DNA from: Nocardia abscessus
GTDB taxonomy: Bacteria; Actinomycetota; Actinomycetes; Mycobacteriales; Mycobacteriaceae
Length of the DNA: 64,000 nt
NCBI RefSeq assembly: GCF_015477775.1
Contig: NZ_JADLQO010000013.1
Location: 186,001-250,000 of the forward strand
Direction: 5' to 3'
A program made the position numbers and the translations under genes. Below, piece after piece: positions 25,132-34,394 of this stretch. Positions within the stretch are counted from its first letter, which is position 1; each line of letters opens with the position of its first letter. The notes beneath the pieces were generated by a model. The model was not told the origin of the DNA. It made no database searches and worked only from the letters and a program-made list of their open reading frames with translations.

Positions 25132-25575
25132 ATGAGCGACACCATCGAACAGTTCCAGATCCAGGTCACCGCACGCGCTCTGGTCACCAGCGGGGAGGAT
25201 CTGCTGCTGGTGTCCAACGACGGACGGATCTGGTACACCCCCGGCGGTCGCCTGCAACCCGGCGAGTCGCTGCACGACTGCATCCGTCGCGAAGTCCACG
25301 AGGAAACCGGACTCCATGTCACCGCCGGTGAGCTGGTGCATGTCTTCGAATACTGGGAAGAGAAGCACCACCGCCACAAAGTCGAGTGTTACTTCCAAGC
25401 GCACCTGGAATCCGGGGCAGTCGACCAGGATTGGGCCGATCTCGACGGGCCCGTGGAGCACATGCGGTTCTTCACTCCACAGCAGATGCAGGCCGAGGAA
25501 CGCATCTATCCGCAGTTCCTGAAGAAGGGCCAGTGGCGCACCGGCAAGGACATCTACATGGGCTTCGAACGGTAA
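25132..25575 (+). CDS. NUDIX hydrolase
   Basis: 147 residues from ATG 25132 with GGAAGGA upstream. The Nudix box is complete: GGRLQPGESLHDCIRREVHE followed by ETGL, giving the Mg-binding REVHEE core. These enzymes hydrolyse a nucleoside diphosphate linked to another moiety. Intact, unlike the remnant at 22.6 kb. It is the last plus-strand gene before the long minus-strand transfer block. Confidence 0.88.
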   Translation: MSDTIEQFQIQVTARALVTSGEDLLLVSNDGRIWYTPGGRLQPGESLHDCIRREVHEETGLHVTAGELVHVFEYWEEKHHRHKVECYFQAHLESGAVDQDWADLDGPVEHMRFFTPQQMQAEERIYPQFLKKGQWRTGKDIYMGFER

Positions 25576-25689
25576 ACGCGGACCGATTCGGCAGCCGGTG
25601 AGCGCGCTGGCCCGTCCACCGTGCCGCAGCCATCGAGAGGATGGCCTGCTACGGGTGCGCAGCCAAGACGCCGGAAGCGGATCCGCGCC

Positions 25690-28600
25690 TTACAGACCGA
25701 GGTCGTCATCTCGCTGCCGATGGGAGGGCTCGGTGTGCTGGTTGGTGATCTCTTGGTCGCCGTCGTTGGCCGGTGCGGTGTGCGGTCGGAGTTGTTGTTC
25801 TCGCGCTAACTGGGTCGGGTCGAGGGTGCGCCGTCGTTGCTGTTCGGCGCGGTATTGGTCAAGTTGTTGGCTGATGTCGGTGATCCTCGTCCGGGCCTCG
25901 TCGTTTGTCTCGGCGCGCGTGTCTGCGCGTCGATGGTTGGGGACGGGTTCGGGGTCGGTGTCCAAGAGGTGGTCCCAGTTATCGGCGGTCCCGGCGAGCA
26001 GGATGGCCTCGCGGTTGGCGGCGCGCGCGGCGGCGCGCGCGGTGCGGTAGTTGCGGCTGCGGGTGGTTTGTTCGGTGATGAGGGTGTCGATGCGGGTCTG
26101 AAGTGTCCGGCGTTGGCTGCGGCGGTAGGCGGGTGTGGCGTCGAGTTCGGTGCGGGTGTCGGCGAGTTCGGTGGCGGTGGCGTGGAAGGCTTTCGCGGCG
26201 GTGTGGAGTTGTTGGTCGGCGGTGCGGGAGTCGCGGATGGCTTGTTGTGCTGCGATATGGCGGCGGATGAGTTCGTCGGTATCTGCCTGGTTGTCGGGGG
26301 TGTGCTGAGGTGGGCCGTACAGGACGGTGTCGGTGTCGGCAAGCGCCAGGCTCTGCTGCAGCTGATCGATGCGCTCGTCGAGTTGGTCGTCGGTGAGTGC
26401 GAACAACGGATTGTCCGCGGCCGGATCGGCGGCGTCGTTGGGTCGTGACTCGTGCTCGGCGCCGAGTAGTGGGTGGTTGCGGATCCAGGCTTCGATGGCG
26501 GCGCGGTGGGTGGGGTTGCGGGTGTTGCGCCAGTCGCGGCGCAGCATCGCGCGGGCGGCGGTCGCGGGTTTGGTGGCGGTGATGTGGTCGCAGCGGGCGG
26601 TGATGTGGTCGGCGGGGTTGTGGTCGGGGATGCCGGGTTCGCCGGTGTCGCGGCATTCGCCGCACAGGCCGTCGTCGGCGCGGCGTGGTGGCACGGGGGT
26701 GGCGTCAGTGCGGGTGCGTTCGAGGCCGCACGCCACACATCCGAGCCCGCGGGTGTCGGGGAGGGCGGCGAGGTCGTAGTCGAGCGGGCGGTACTTCGCG
26801 CGCGTGTCGGGTAGGACTTCGCGGTAGTAGTGATGGGCGACCCCGTCGGGAATGACGGTGTGGTAGGGCTGGTCGTCGACGTCAGCGCGGGTGTCGCGGT
26901 AGTCCTGCTCGGCTCGGCGGGCGTCGGTCTGCGCGTGGGTGAGGGGGTCGCGGCGGGCGTCGGGGTCGGTGTATTCGTGGTGGTCGCGGGCGGTTTCGTG
27001 GCGTCGGTCGCGCCGGTAGGCGGGTTCGGTGGGTGTGGTGGCGGGTTGGTAGACGTGCGGGTCGGTGGTCGGTGTGCACGCGTCGATGAGTGCTCGGTGC
27101 TGCGGGAAACGTTCGCCGGCCCACCGCAGGCGGGCGCGGGCGACGGGGAAGCTGTGGCGGTAGAGGGTGTCGGCGATGTCGGTGAGGATCGCGCGTTGTT
27201 CGTCGGTGGCGATGCCGGTGATGTCACCGAACGCGGCGACCGCGGCGGTGATCTCGCCGGTCTGAAATAGTTGCGCCACCCGGCGGATGCCGTCAGGAAC
27301 CTCGGCCCCGAGTTCATCAGGGTGTGCTGCTTGTGTCGCTGGTTCCGGCGGGTGTGCGGGTTCGGGGATGAGGTGCGGGTTGCGGACCTGATCGGGTTCG
27401 GGCGGCTGTGGTGGTGTGGTTGTCATCGGCTCGGTTGCGGTGGGTGGTTGGTGGTCGGCGGGTGTGCTGGTTGGCGTGTGAGGGGTGTGGTGGAGCACGG
27501 CGTCGATGCGCCAGGCCAGCGCGGAGGCGAGTTGGTCGGGGCGCAGGCCGGTCGCGTGGTCGGGTTGGGCGGCGAGGAGTAGTTCGTGGGCGGTGGCCAG
27601 CAGTTGCCGGGGTGTCCAGTTGGTGCCGGTGGCGCGGTCGATCGCGGCGACCACCCGTGGCCAGGCGGGGTCGGTGGTGACGCGGTCGGCGGCGTCCGCG
27701 CCGAGCACGGTGTGTAGATCGGTGATCCAGTCCGGTTGCAGGGTGCGGTGGCCGACGCCGGTGTCGAGGGCCGAGGGTTCCAGTTCCAGGCGCGACCACA
27801 GTGCGGCGGCGGGCATTTCGTCGGGCAGCGGTCGTCTCGCGGCGGCGTCGGTGAGCAGAGATGCGATGCCGAGTCCGGCGCGGGCGGCGAGGGCGATTTT
27901 GTCGGCGAGGACCGGCCAGTACGGGTCGGTGATGATGCGGGCGTCGAGGCGTTCGACGGTGGCGGCCCAGGTGTTGACCGGCAGGTGGATGTCGCCGAGC
28001 GCGTCGGTGACGCGTGCGTCCAGCAGCTGCTGATGGTCGCGTTCGAGCGGGCTGTAGCGGCGTGGCCCGGTGGGCCGCATGTCGCGGTCGTCGACATGCA
28101 GGGCCGCACGCCAGACCGCGAGCTCACCCAGCAGCCCGGGGTCGACGCCGACGAGGGGACGCGCCCAGTGCGGTGCGGCACTCGGCGTCCAGTGCTGGGT
28201 GTCGCGGCGGATCTGCGCGGCGAGGTCGCCGACGATGCGCGCACGCGACGCGAGCTGGGTGGAATCGGAGTCCTCGCGCAGGCCGCGCGGGATCCCGTGT
28301 GTCCACGGCAGTGGTCCGATGCCGGTGGAGTGCGCGCCCGAGGGATCCAGGCGCCAATCCAAAACGGCGGCAATGTCGTCGGCGGTGTCGAGTTCCCGCG
28401 CGCCGGCGGCGGCGTGCAGGGCGGCGGTCGGATCGCGCCCGGACAGCGCGATCGTCGCCAGATGTTGACGCAGCACGGGGTAGGCGGGGCTGTCGGTGAG
28501 GTTCGGGCGCAACGCGTCCGCAGCCGCATCGATGCGCTGTAGCCCGTCGGGGCCGAGCGCGGCTTCGGCGGCGACACCGATCGCGTCGAGGTAGATATCG

Positions 28601-31600
28601 AGCGCGCGACCGATCCGCGCGCGCGGATCGAGGGCGTCGCGTAGTTGGGTGTGCGCCGATTTCTGTGCGCCGTCCCGGCCGAGAATGCGCTGCAGAACTT
28701 CGACCGCGGTGCGCGGATACGCCGCCGGTTCGCTCCAGAACGAGCCTTCATCCCCGTCCAACGCGGTGGGGATGTAGGCGTGGTTGGCGTGCACGCCGCG
28801 GGTTATCGCGACGTAGAGCTGTTGGCGGGACTCGGTTCCGGTGAGTGCGACATGGCAGGTGTCGGTGGTGATGCCTTGCGCGGAATCGATCGTCGCCGCG
28901 TACCCGAGCCGCACGTGGGCGGCGACATAGTCGGCGGGAAGTCGCACACTCTGGCCTGGTTTTCCGTCGGAACGCTGGTGTGTGGCGGTGAGGCTGCCGT
29001 CGTTGTCGACGGTGGTGATGGTCCAGGCGTAGCCGTTGCGCACCCAATCGTGTGCGCCCACACGCAGACGCGGATTGTTGCGGCGGGTGCGGATCGTGTC
29101 CCCGACCGACGCCGACAAGCGATCAGCCAGCATGACTTCGGCGCCGACGACACCGCCGTCGCGGGCTATCCGGTCGGCGCGGGCACGCTCGTTCAACGCG
29201 GTCACGACCTCGTGGGTGGCGGCGAGCATGATGGTGTCGCGGCCGGCGAGATGATCGCCAGCCCAGGCGGTGTAGGCGTCGTCCTGGGTCGCGCCCAGGT
29301 GCCCGGCGTGCACACGAGCGTTGTCCAGATACCAGCCCAACGCGGCCGGATCGCCCTCGCGCAGCTGCAAACTGGCGGTCGCTTCCGCGGTCGAGGCGAA
29401 CCGCACGACATGGGTCAGCGTCAAGGTCTGTTCGGGGGCTGCGGCGTTCATGTCGGCGTCCGCGCCGCCGGCCTCGATCGCGGGGAGCTGGTGATCGTCG
29501 CCGATGCAGCGGATCGTAGCCCCGCGCTCGGTCAGAAATCGCAGCAGCCGTAGGCGTTTGAGGTTGCCGACTTTGACGTGCTCGTCGACGATGACCAACG
29601 TGTCGGAGCCGATTTGCAGCACCCATTCCGGCAGCGACGGCGGGATATCCCGCGCCAGCGCGGGGTTGCCGGGGTGCGGGGTGTGCCGGGACAGGACGTC
29701 GAGAACCTTGTCGACGGTCTCGGTGCGGGCGCCGATCGACTCACCCAGCACCGCCGCGGCCGCCGCGGTGGGGGCCAGGCCGAGGACCTGGCCGCCGCTG
29801 GCGTGCCAGGCGTCGGTGAGCACGGCCATCGCGGTGGTCTTGCCCGATCCGGCGGGGGCGTTGGCGGTGTGCACCCGCAACCCGGAGGTCGCGAAACTGT
29901 CGATGACGCTGATCTGCCCGGCATTCAATGACCGGTCGGCGTGCTGGTCGTTGTAGTTGTCGACCGCGGCGCTCACCAGGTCGGGGGAGAGTCGGCGGGC
30001 GCCGGACTGCACCGACAGCTCGATCAACGCCGCTTCCACCGACAACACGCCTGCCGAGGTGTACAGCGGCGAGCCGGCGGCGGTGTACACGCTGGCACCG
30101 TCGCGGCGTCGCAACAGCTCCGGGACGGTGCCCAATTCCGGTTCGTCGGCAACATCCGGGTCGCCGCGCGGGATCGACCGGCCCGGGGCGAGCGCTTCGG
30201 TGAGCACGGCGTCGGTGACCTGTTCCCACTCTTCACCGCGGATGCGGCCACGCAGCTGCCGCTCGACTTCGGCGCGCACATTGGTGGCCCGCCACGTCGC
30301 GCGGTGCTCGGCCACCACCTCCAGCACCTGGTCGGCCGTGCGCGCAATCCACTGCGTTGACACCGCGATCCGCGGCGCGCGCACCGGATTCAACACCGCG
30401 GCAATCATCCGCGACGGCGCGTCGCGGCCGCCGAGCAACGCCACCGCCTCAGCGCGCCACGTGCGGCGTTGCTCGGCCAGTGACCGCAACTGGTGTTTGG
30501 CGGGGCGGGTTTCCAGCGTGGCGCGCTGCGCCAACTCATACATCTCCGCCGGGATCGGCTCGCGCCCGAACCGCTGCTGGAACTCCGCAGCCAGCTCACC
30601 CACCCGCCCCTTGATCGCGGTTTCGCGCCGCGACCACGCCTCGATCAATCCCATTGGTATGCCGACGATTTCCCGGATCGGGCGCTTCGCCGGATCCGGT
30701 GTGGGACGTGCGGCGAACTCCACGCCCACGAGATCCTCCAGGTGGTGCTCGAGACGGGTGTTGTAGATCTCCGACACCGTGACTACCACCTGGTAGATCG
30801 CGGAGCCATCCAGAGTGCGCCACTTCCCATCCAAGGTGCGCACGCGGTTGGCGATCAGCACATGCGTGTGCAGGTCCGGGTCCCCAGCGCGGGAGTCCCG
30901 GTGGGTGAAACACGCCGCGACAATGCCCTCGACATCGACCTGGCGCACACCGTTGCGACCCAACCGAGTGAAGATCCCGTGCTGTTCGAGCCACCCCAAC
31001 GCGTCACGCACCGCACGCTGGTGCGCGGTCTCGATCTTGTCCGCGACCGCCCGCGGCGCCACCGCCCACAGCGCCGACACCGACTTGACGGGTGAGAAAG
31101 TGATATCGAAACCCGCGACCGCGGTCGTGTTCGGCCGCGAGTTCTTCGCCACCCACCCCGACAACTCCCGCGCATTCAGTGGCGCACGACCGTACTCTTC
31201 GCAGAACATTTCGAACGCGACATGGGTGCGAATCCGCGCTCGTTCGGTAGCGGGAATGGCGTCGTGCGGGTCTGCTCCATGCGCGATATTGTGTTGCTCG
31301 AACGCTTTCGCGCATCGTTTTCGGAACGCGGAAACCTCGGCGTAAACCCGATACGGATTGCCTAAACGCGACGCTTGATCGGCCGCGCGTGCCGCGTGGT
31401 CGTGCTTGGCGCCGAGGCTGATCTGCTCGTCGTAGACCTCGGTTTCGATGAGTTCGGCGTTCGGGTGACGCCCCAGTCCGAACAGGGATTTCATCTGTTC
31501 TTCGCTGACTTCAGCACCGTCGTCGATGCCCAGTGCGGTCAAGCCGGTGCCGTGCCAGACACCGGGTGCTTCTCCGTGTGCGGAGTAGTAGTCGGCCAGG

Positions 31601-31698
31601 CTGTCACGGCCGCGCGAGCTGGCGTCGTGCGCGGCGACATTACGCAGGTAATATTGGTAGCCATTGCCTGCCACGACTTTATGAATTGTCGCGGTCAT
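25690..31698 (-). CDS. traA: TraA/MobF conjugative relaxase-helicase
   Basis: 2002 residues. Residues about 10-340 form a TrwC-type relaxase with ITFSPVKSVSALWAVAP and the HUH-type metal site in HRDSRAGDPDLHTHVLIANR. A RecD-like helicase follows, with Walker A PAGSGKTTAMAV near residue 620 and Walker B-like LVIVDEHVKVGN. Residues about 1460-1750 form an accessory region with CxxC zinc sites (GCVACGLERT, GLCGECRDTG), and the end is an Arg/Gln-rich coiled coil. It should nick oriT, stay bound to the strand and unwind DNA for conjugation. Unusually large; typical members are 1000-1700. Upstream lies an AT-rich inverted repeat that may be oriT. Confidence 0.93.
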   Translation of the reverse strand: MTATIHKVVAGNGYQYYLRNVAAHDASSRGRDSLADYYSAHGEAPGVWHGTGLTALGIDDGAEVSEEQMKSLFGLGRHPNAELIETEVYDEQISLGAKHDHAARAADQASRLGNPYRVYAEVSAFRKRCAKAFEQHNIAHGADPHDAIPATERARIRTHVAFEMFCEEYGRAPLNARELSGWVAKNSRPNTTAVAGFDITFSPVKSVSALWAVAPRAVADKIETAHQRAVRDALGWLEQHGIFTRLGRNGVRQVDVEGIVAACFTHRDSRAGDPDLHTHVLIANRVRTLDGKWRTLDGSAIYQVVVTVSEIYNTRLEHHLEDLVGVEFAARPTPDPAKRPIREIVGIPMGLIEAWSRRETAIKGRVGELAAEFQQRFGREPIPAEMYELAQRATLETRPAKHQLRSLAEQRRTWRAEAVALLGGRDAPSRMIAAVLNPVRAPRIAVSTQWIARTADQVLEVVAEHRATWRATNVRAEVERQLRGRIRGEEWEQVTDAVLTEALAPGRSIPRGDPDVADEPELGTVPELLRRRDGASVYTAAGSPLYTSAGVLSVEAALIELSVQSGARRLSPDLVSAAVDNYNDQHADRSLNAGQISVIDSFATSGLRVHTANAPAGSGKTTAMAVLTDAWHASGGQVLGLAPTAAAAAVLGESIGARTETVDKVLDVLSRHTPHPGNPALARDIPPSLPEWVLQIGSDTLVIVDEHVKVGNLKRLRLLRFLTERGATIRCIGDDHQLPAIEAGGADADMNAAAPEQTLTLTHVVRFASTAEATASLQLREGDPAALGWYLDNARVHAGHLGATQDDAYTAWAGDHLAGRDTIMLAATHEVVTALNERARADRIARDGGVVGAEVMLADRLSASVGDTIRTRRNNPRLRVGAHDWVRNGYAWTITTVDNDGSLTATHQRSDGKPGQSVRLPADYVAAHVRLGYAATIDSAQGITTDTCHVALTGTESRQQLYVAITRGVHANHAYIPTALDGDEGSFWSEPAAYPRTAVEVLQRILGRDGAQKSAHTQLRDALDPRARIGRALDIYLDAIGVAAEAALGPDGLQRIDAAADALRPNLTDSPAYPVLRQHLATIALSGRDPTAALHAAAGARELDTADDIAAVLDWRLDPSGAHSTGIGPLPWTHGIPRGLREDSDSTQLASRARIVGDLAAQIRRDTQHWTPSAAPHWARPLVGVDPGLLGELAVWRAALHVDDRDMRPTGPRRYSPLERDHQQLLDARVTDALGDIHLPVNTWAATVERLDARIITDPYWPVLADKIALAARAGLGIASLLTDAAARRPLPDEMPAAALWSRLELEPSALDTGVGHRTLQPDWITDLHTVLGADAADRVTTDPAWPRVVAAIDRATGTNWTPRQLLATAHELLLAAQPDHATGLRPDQLASALAWRIDAVLHHTPHTPTSTPADHQPPTATEPMTTTPPQPPEPDQVRNPHLIPEPAHPPEPATQAAHPDELGAEVPDGIRRVAQLFQTGEITAAVAAFGDITGIATDEQRAILTDIADTLYRHSFPVARARLRWAGERFPQHRALIDACTPTTDPHVYQPATTPTEPAYRRDRRHETARDHHEYTDPDARRDPLTHAQTDARRAEQDYRDTRADVDDQPYHTVIPDGVAHHYYREVLPDTRAKYRPLDYDLAALPDTRGLGCVACGLERTRTDATPVPPRRADDGLCGECRDTGEPGIPDHNPADHITARCDHITATKPATAARAMLRRDWRNTRNPTHRAAIEAWIRNHPLLGAEHESRPNDAADPAADNPLFALTDDQLDERIDQLQQSLALADTDTVLYGPPQHTPDNQADTDELIRRHIAAQQAIRDSRTADQQLHTAAKAFHATATELADTRTELDATPAYRRSQRRTLQTRIDTLITEQTTRSRNYRTARAAARAANREAILLAGTADNWDHLLDTDPEPVPNHRRADTRAETNDEARTRITDISQQLDQYRAEQQRRRTLDPTQLAREQQLRPHTAPANDGDQEITNQHTEPSHRQRDDDLGL

Positions 31699-31742
31699 GC
31701 ATCCATCAAGCGCCCGCTGTAGGAATAGCGCTAGGGGTCGAG

Positions 31743-31763
31743 TTTGACTATTTTTTAGTCAAA
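31743..31763. repeat. Perfect 8-bp inverted repeat with T5 loop, 45 bp upstream of the relaxase
   Basis: TTTGACTA and TAGTCAAA flank TTTTT. Candidate relaxase recognition hairpin or operator for the relaxase gene. Confidence 0.6.
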
Positions 31764-31980
31764 TCAAGCATTTCCCCTGGTCGTTATGGGATTGTTATCC
31801 TGGATGCAAGAGGTTTGCTTGAGAAAAGAGGTAGAGGGAGGCATTGGGTGGCGGTGAAGAAGTGTAGGAGATGGGGAGCAGAGCTGTGGATTGATGGGGT
31901 TGAGGTAGGTGGTGAGCGTGGCAGGGAGATGTGGGTATGGCATGGCGGTCCTGGGGTAGTGGCGGTGGGCTGATCAGGGG

Positions 31981-32007
31981 GGCCGGGACCGTGGTGCGGT
32001 CCCGGCC
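31981..32007 (-). terminator. Hairpin terminator after the 132-residue gene
   Basis: GGCCGGGACCG and CGGTCCCGGCC form a perfect 11-bp stem with a TGGTG loop, beginning 22 bases after the stop of the minus-strand gene at 32030. No T-tract, as is common for actinobacterial terminators. Confidence 0.6.
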
Positions 32008-32029
32008 CGGCGGCCGGTGGAGCCGACGC

Positions 32030-32428
32030 TCAGGCGCGCGGAGAGGGGATGCGCGCCCATCCGAACCGCTCGCACGCGTAGTAGCGGTTGTCGATGGCGA
32101 CGACGTCGCCGACCGAGAGCGAGCGATGCCGCTGGGCGGCCCAGGCGTCGGCGTGGGCGTGGTCGTCGAGGTGTTGCGGGTGTCCGTTGAACGTGGCGAA
32201 GGCGCGTTCGAGCATGAGCTCGTCGGACCACACTTTGGCGGCGGGCACGGTGTACTCGTACGCAGCCAGGAGCGGTGCCCCTCGGTGGTAGTGGCGGCGC
32301 ATGGAGGGGCCGTCGACGTTGAGAAAAACCGAGATCGTCGCGGCAGGCCGCAGCCAGGTCGGGAGGTACAGCTGGTAGGTGACGTGGCGGAAGTGGATCC
32401 GCAGGCGGCGTGCCAATCGGCGGTGCAT
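32030..32428 (-). CDS. Unknown plasmid-type protein
   Basis: 132 residues starting MHRRLARRLRIHFRHV at an ATG with AGGAG upstream. Arg/His-rich N-terminus, then a beta-rich section (YEYTVPAAKVWSDELM) and SLSVGDVVAIDNRYYACERF, reminiscent of small transfer-region proteins of actinobacterial plasmids. No enzyme motif, signal peptide or membrane segment. It is flanked by strong hairpins on both sides and therefore probably forms its own transcription unit. Confidence 0.6.
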   Translation of the reverse strand: MHRRLARRLRIHFRHVTYQLYLPTWLRPAATISVFLNVDGPSMRRHYHRGAPLLAAYEYTVPAAKVWSDELMLERAFATFNGHPQHLDDHAHADAWAAQRHRSLSVGDVVAIDNRYYACERFGWARIPSPRA

Positions 32429-32449
32429 GAGTGGACTCCTGTGTGGTGA

Positions 32450-32490
32450 ACCGGTCCGCCGTGGGCGCGGGGCAGCCACGGCGGACCGGT
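32450..32490 (-). terminator. 15-bp perfect hairpin between two minus-strand genes
   Basis: ACCGGTCCGCCGTGG and CCACGGCGGACCGGT form a perfect 15-bp stem around an 11-base loop. It starts 27 bases after the stop of the upstream gene and ends 21 bases before the next ATG, so it may terminate one transcript and control entry to the next. Confidence 0.7.
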
Positions 32491-32517
32491 GATCGAGGGG
32501 CGCAGCGAGTGCTCGGG

Positions 32518-34050
32518 TCAGGCCGCCCGCGGCTGAGCGCGGCGGGCGGGGATGAGGCCGAGGTCAACTCGGCAGGTGGTGCAGTAGCCGTCGATGTGGA
32601 TGACGGTCAGGTGGGTGCAGCCGTCGCAGCGTCCGTGGCGCTGGTCGGCGGCCAGCTGCGGACGCCGCGGGCGGGAGGTACGGCGCACCGACGGGGCGGC
32701 GGCCCGCCGCGACGCAGCGGGGCTGGGCGCGGGCCCGAGTTCGGGGTGCTGGTGGAGGTAGCGGCTGATGATGCGGCAGATCGGGTGCGGTGCGGCGCGA
32801 TGCCACACCTCCTTCAGCAGGCCGTGCGCCGCACGCGGGTAGGCCGCGGCGAGGTACTCACACCGGGAGAGCACGAACTGTTCGAGGGTGAAGTTCTCGG
32901 GCAGCGGCGGGATGCCGGGGCGGCCGTCGGCGCGGCAGAGGTCGCACAGGCCGTCGTCGGAGACGAGGCGGCCGCTGCGGGTGTGGATCGCACGCTGGTC
33001 GCTGGTGGCGCGTTCGATGAAGCAGGACACGCACCACCACCCGGTGACAGCGACCATCGCGGCGCGGTCGTAGTCGAGACCGTTGCCCTGGTCGGGGATT
33101 TCGGGCCGGTCGTCATCGCGCACCCGCAGCGTGGTGCGGGCGGCGGCGAAGGCGAAGCGTTCCTCCTCGCTGATGCGGCTACGCCGCCGCGGTGTCCGCG
33201 GCGCGGAGCGGCGAGGCAGGAGGTTGGAGGGTTCGGCCGCGTCGAGGTAGGCGCGAGCGCGCTGGGCCAGGGAAGCCTCGGCGGAGTCGCGGTCGGCGCG
33301 TTCGGCGGCGCGCCACCGCTGCTCGTCCCAGGCGGCTCGCAGCTCGTCGTCGTACTGGGCGGCGACGTACGCCACATAGACGCGGTCCCACATCTGCGCC
33401 GCGGCCTCGGAATCCCGCGGCTGGTCGGCGGAGCGGACCCGCATGCCGGGCGCGACGGGCGCGACCGAGACGGTGGCGAGCGGGTCGTCCTCGTGCTCGT
33501 CGTCGGTCGCGCCGAGGTCGGTGAACAACAGGGTCTGGGCGTAGTCGGTGACGAGCGCGTCGCACAGGCGGGCACGGGTGAGGACCGGCCCGCGATGATC
33601 ACCAACGCGGACGGTCCGCGCCGCCACCCGTGCGGCGATCCGCGCGGGGGCGAGGCGGGCGGCGTCGACCCGGTGGGTCGGGGCACGGCGGGTCACCAGC
33701 GGCCGGTAGCGGTCACGCACCGGCAGCGGCGGCAGCTCGGCAGCGGCGAACGACACTTCGAACAACCCGAGCAGCTGCCGATGGTGCAGGCCCGGGTCGG
33801 TGTCGGGTGCGCATACGCTGATGCGGTCACGGTGCTCGGGGTGGGCTTTCCACACCGCCTCGAGGCGGCGGTGCGCGATCTGGAAGGGGTAGCGGGTAAA
33901 GGTGTCGGCGAGCCCGGTGAGGAACGCCCGGTCTTCGGGTGTGGCCAGCGCGAGCGCCGCGGGGAACGCGCGCCGCGCCGCGGCGGAGTCGGTGGTGAAC
34001 AGGTGGTCGATGTGGGTGATGGCGTCGAGGAAGGCACTGCGTTCGGTCAT
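32518..34050 (-). CDS. Zinc-site protein paralogous to the relaxase C-terminal region
   Basis: 510 residues from ATG 34050. Two stretches parallel the relaxase C-terminal region: ATPEDRAFLTGLADTFTRYP with IATDEQRAILTDIADTLYRH in TraA, and DDGLCDLCRADGRPGIPP with DDGLCGECRDTGEPGIPD. CxxC pairs in WWCVSCFIER, CDLC, CDGC and CTTC suggest two zinc sites. There is no relaxase or helicase domain. It may share the DNA- or partner-binding role of that relaxase region. Function unknown; the paralogy is read directly from the two sequences. Confidence 0.72.
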   Translation of the reverse strand: MTERSAFLDAITHIDHLFTTDSAAARRAFPAALALATPEDRAFLTGLADTFTRYPFQIAHRRLEAVWKAHPEHRDRISVCAPDTDPGLHHRQLLGLFEVSFAAAELPPLPVRDRYRPLVTRRAPTHRVDAARLAPARIAARVAARTVRVGDHRGPVLTRARLCDALVTDYAQTLLFTDLGATDDEHEDDPLATVSVAPVAPGMRVRSADQPRDSEAAAQMWDRVYVAYVAAQYDDELRAAWDEQRWRAAERADRDSAEASLAQRARAYLDAAEPSNLLPRRSAPRTPRRRSRISEEERFAFAAARTTLRVRDDDRPEIPDQGNGLDYDRAAMVAVTGWWCVSCFIERATSDQRAIHTRSGRLVSDDGLCDLCRADGRPGIPPLPENFTLEQFVLSRCEYLAAAYPRAAHGLLKEVWHRAAPHPICRIISRYLHQHPELGPAPSPAASRRAAAPSVRRTSRPRRPQLAADQRHGRCDGCTHLTVIHIDGYCTTCRVDLGLIPARRAQPRAA

Positions 34051-34081
34051 GACGAATGTCCTGTCTCGCGAAGGAAAACGA

Positions 34082-34126
34082 ACCCACCCCGCCGACGCGC
34101 GTCCTCTTACGACACGAGGGGTGGGT
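34082..34126 (-). promoter_or_regulatory. Leader hairpin upstream of the 510-residue gene
   Basis: ACCCACCCC and GGGGTGGGT form a 9-bp stem. In the direction of transcription it is followed by TTCGTTTTCCTTCG and then the ATTCGTC-ATG start context, so it looks like a terminator or attenuator in the leader. Confidence 0.5.
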
Positions 34127-34207
34127 GGCTGGTCGAGCGACCCGCCTGAGGGCGACCGGCCAGGGTGGTGAACGACGCGGCGGAGGGAACGCGCCAGCTG
34201 CGGGCGG

Positions 34208-34278
34208 GAACGAATTCCCTGCGCTGGAACACACGACGGCCACATGGCCGGTGGACGGCGCGCCGGGGGAATTCGTTC
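34208..34278. repeat. Nested inverted repeats in the gap after ssb
   Basis: GAACGAATTCCC (34208-34219) and GGGAATTCGTTC (34267-34278) are perfect 12-bp inverted arms 47 bases apart, enclosing CGGCCA-CA-TGGCCG (34237-34250). The 34051-34394 interval has no gene. It may be a terminator, origin or partition site; the arms are too far apart for a simple terminator. Confidence 0.5.
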
Positions 34279-34394
34279 ACGATCGGGCGCGGGCCCGCAG
34301 CCGCGGCGGGCGCCACCCTGGTAGCCCTCAGGAAGGCGGGGCGAGCGGCCAGACGACCAGCCCGGCCCCCCCAACATGCCCTCAACGCCTCCGA

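Larger units (their letters stand above)
31699..32029. other. AT-richer region upstream of the relaxase, candidate oriT
   Basis: 331 bases with no accepted gene. Close to the relaxase start it contains TTTGACTA-TTTTT-TAGTCAAA (31743-31763), a perfect 8-bp inverted repeat in a locally AT-rich stretch, unusual in this GC-rich DNA. Relaxase genes are often next to their own oriT, which carries an inverted repeat beside the nick site. An equally plausible role is autoregulation of the relaxase promoter. The right part holds the hairpin at 31981-32007. Confidence 0.45.

Noticed and set aside
25806..27317. Long minus-strand open frame rich in Pro/Thr/Ala overlapping traA
   Set aside because: It is the shadow of the TraA C-terminal coding region in another frame; composition is that of an out-of-frame GC-rich gene and no domain is visible.
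32431..34149. 572-codon plus-strand open frame
   Set aside because: Antisense to the 510-residue zinc-site protein, with no recognisable domain and a Gly/Val/Arg-rich composition typical of antisense reading.
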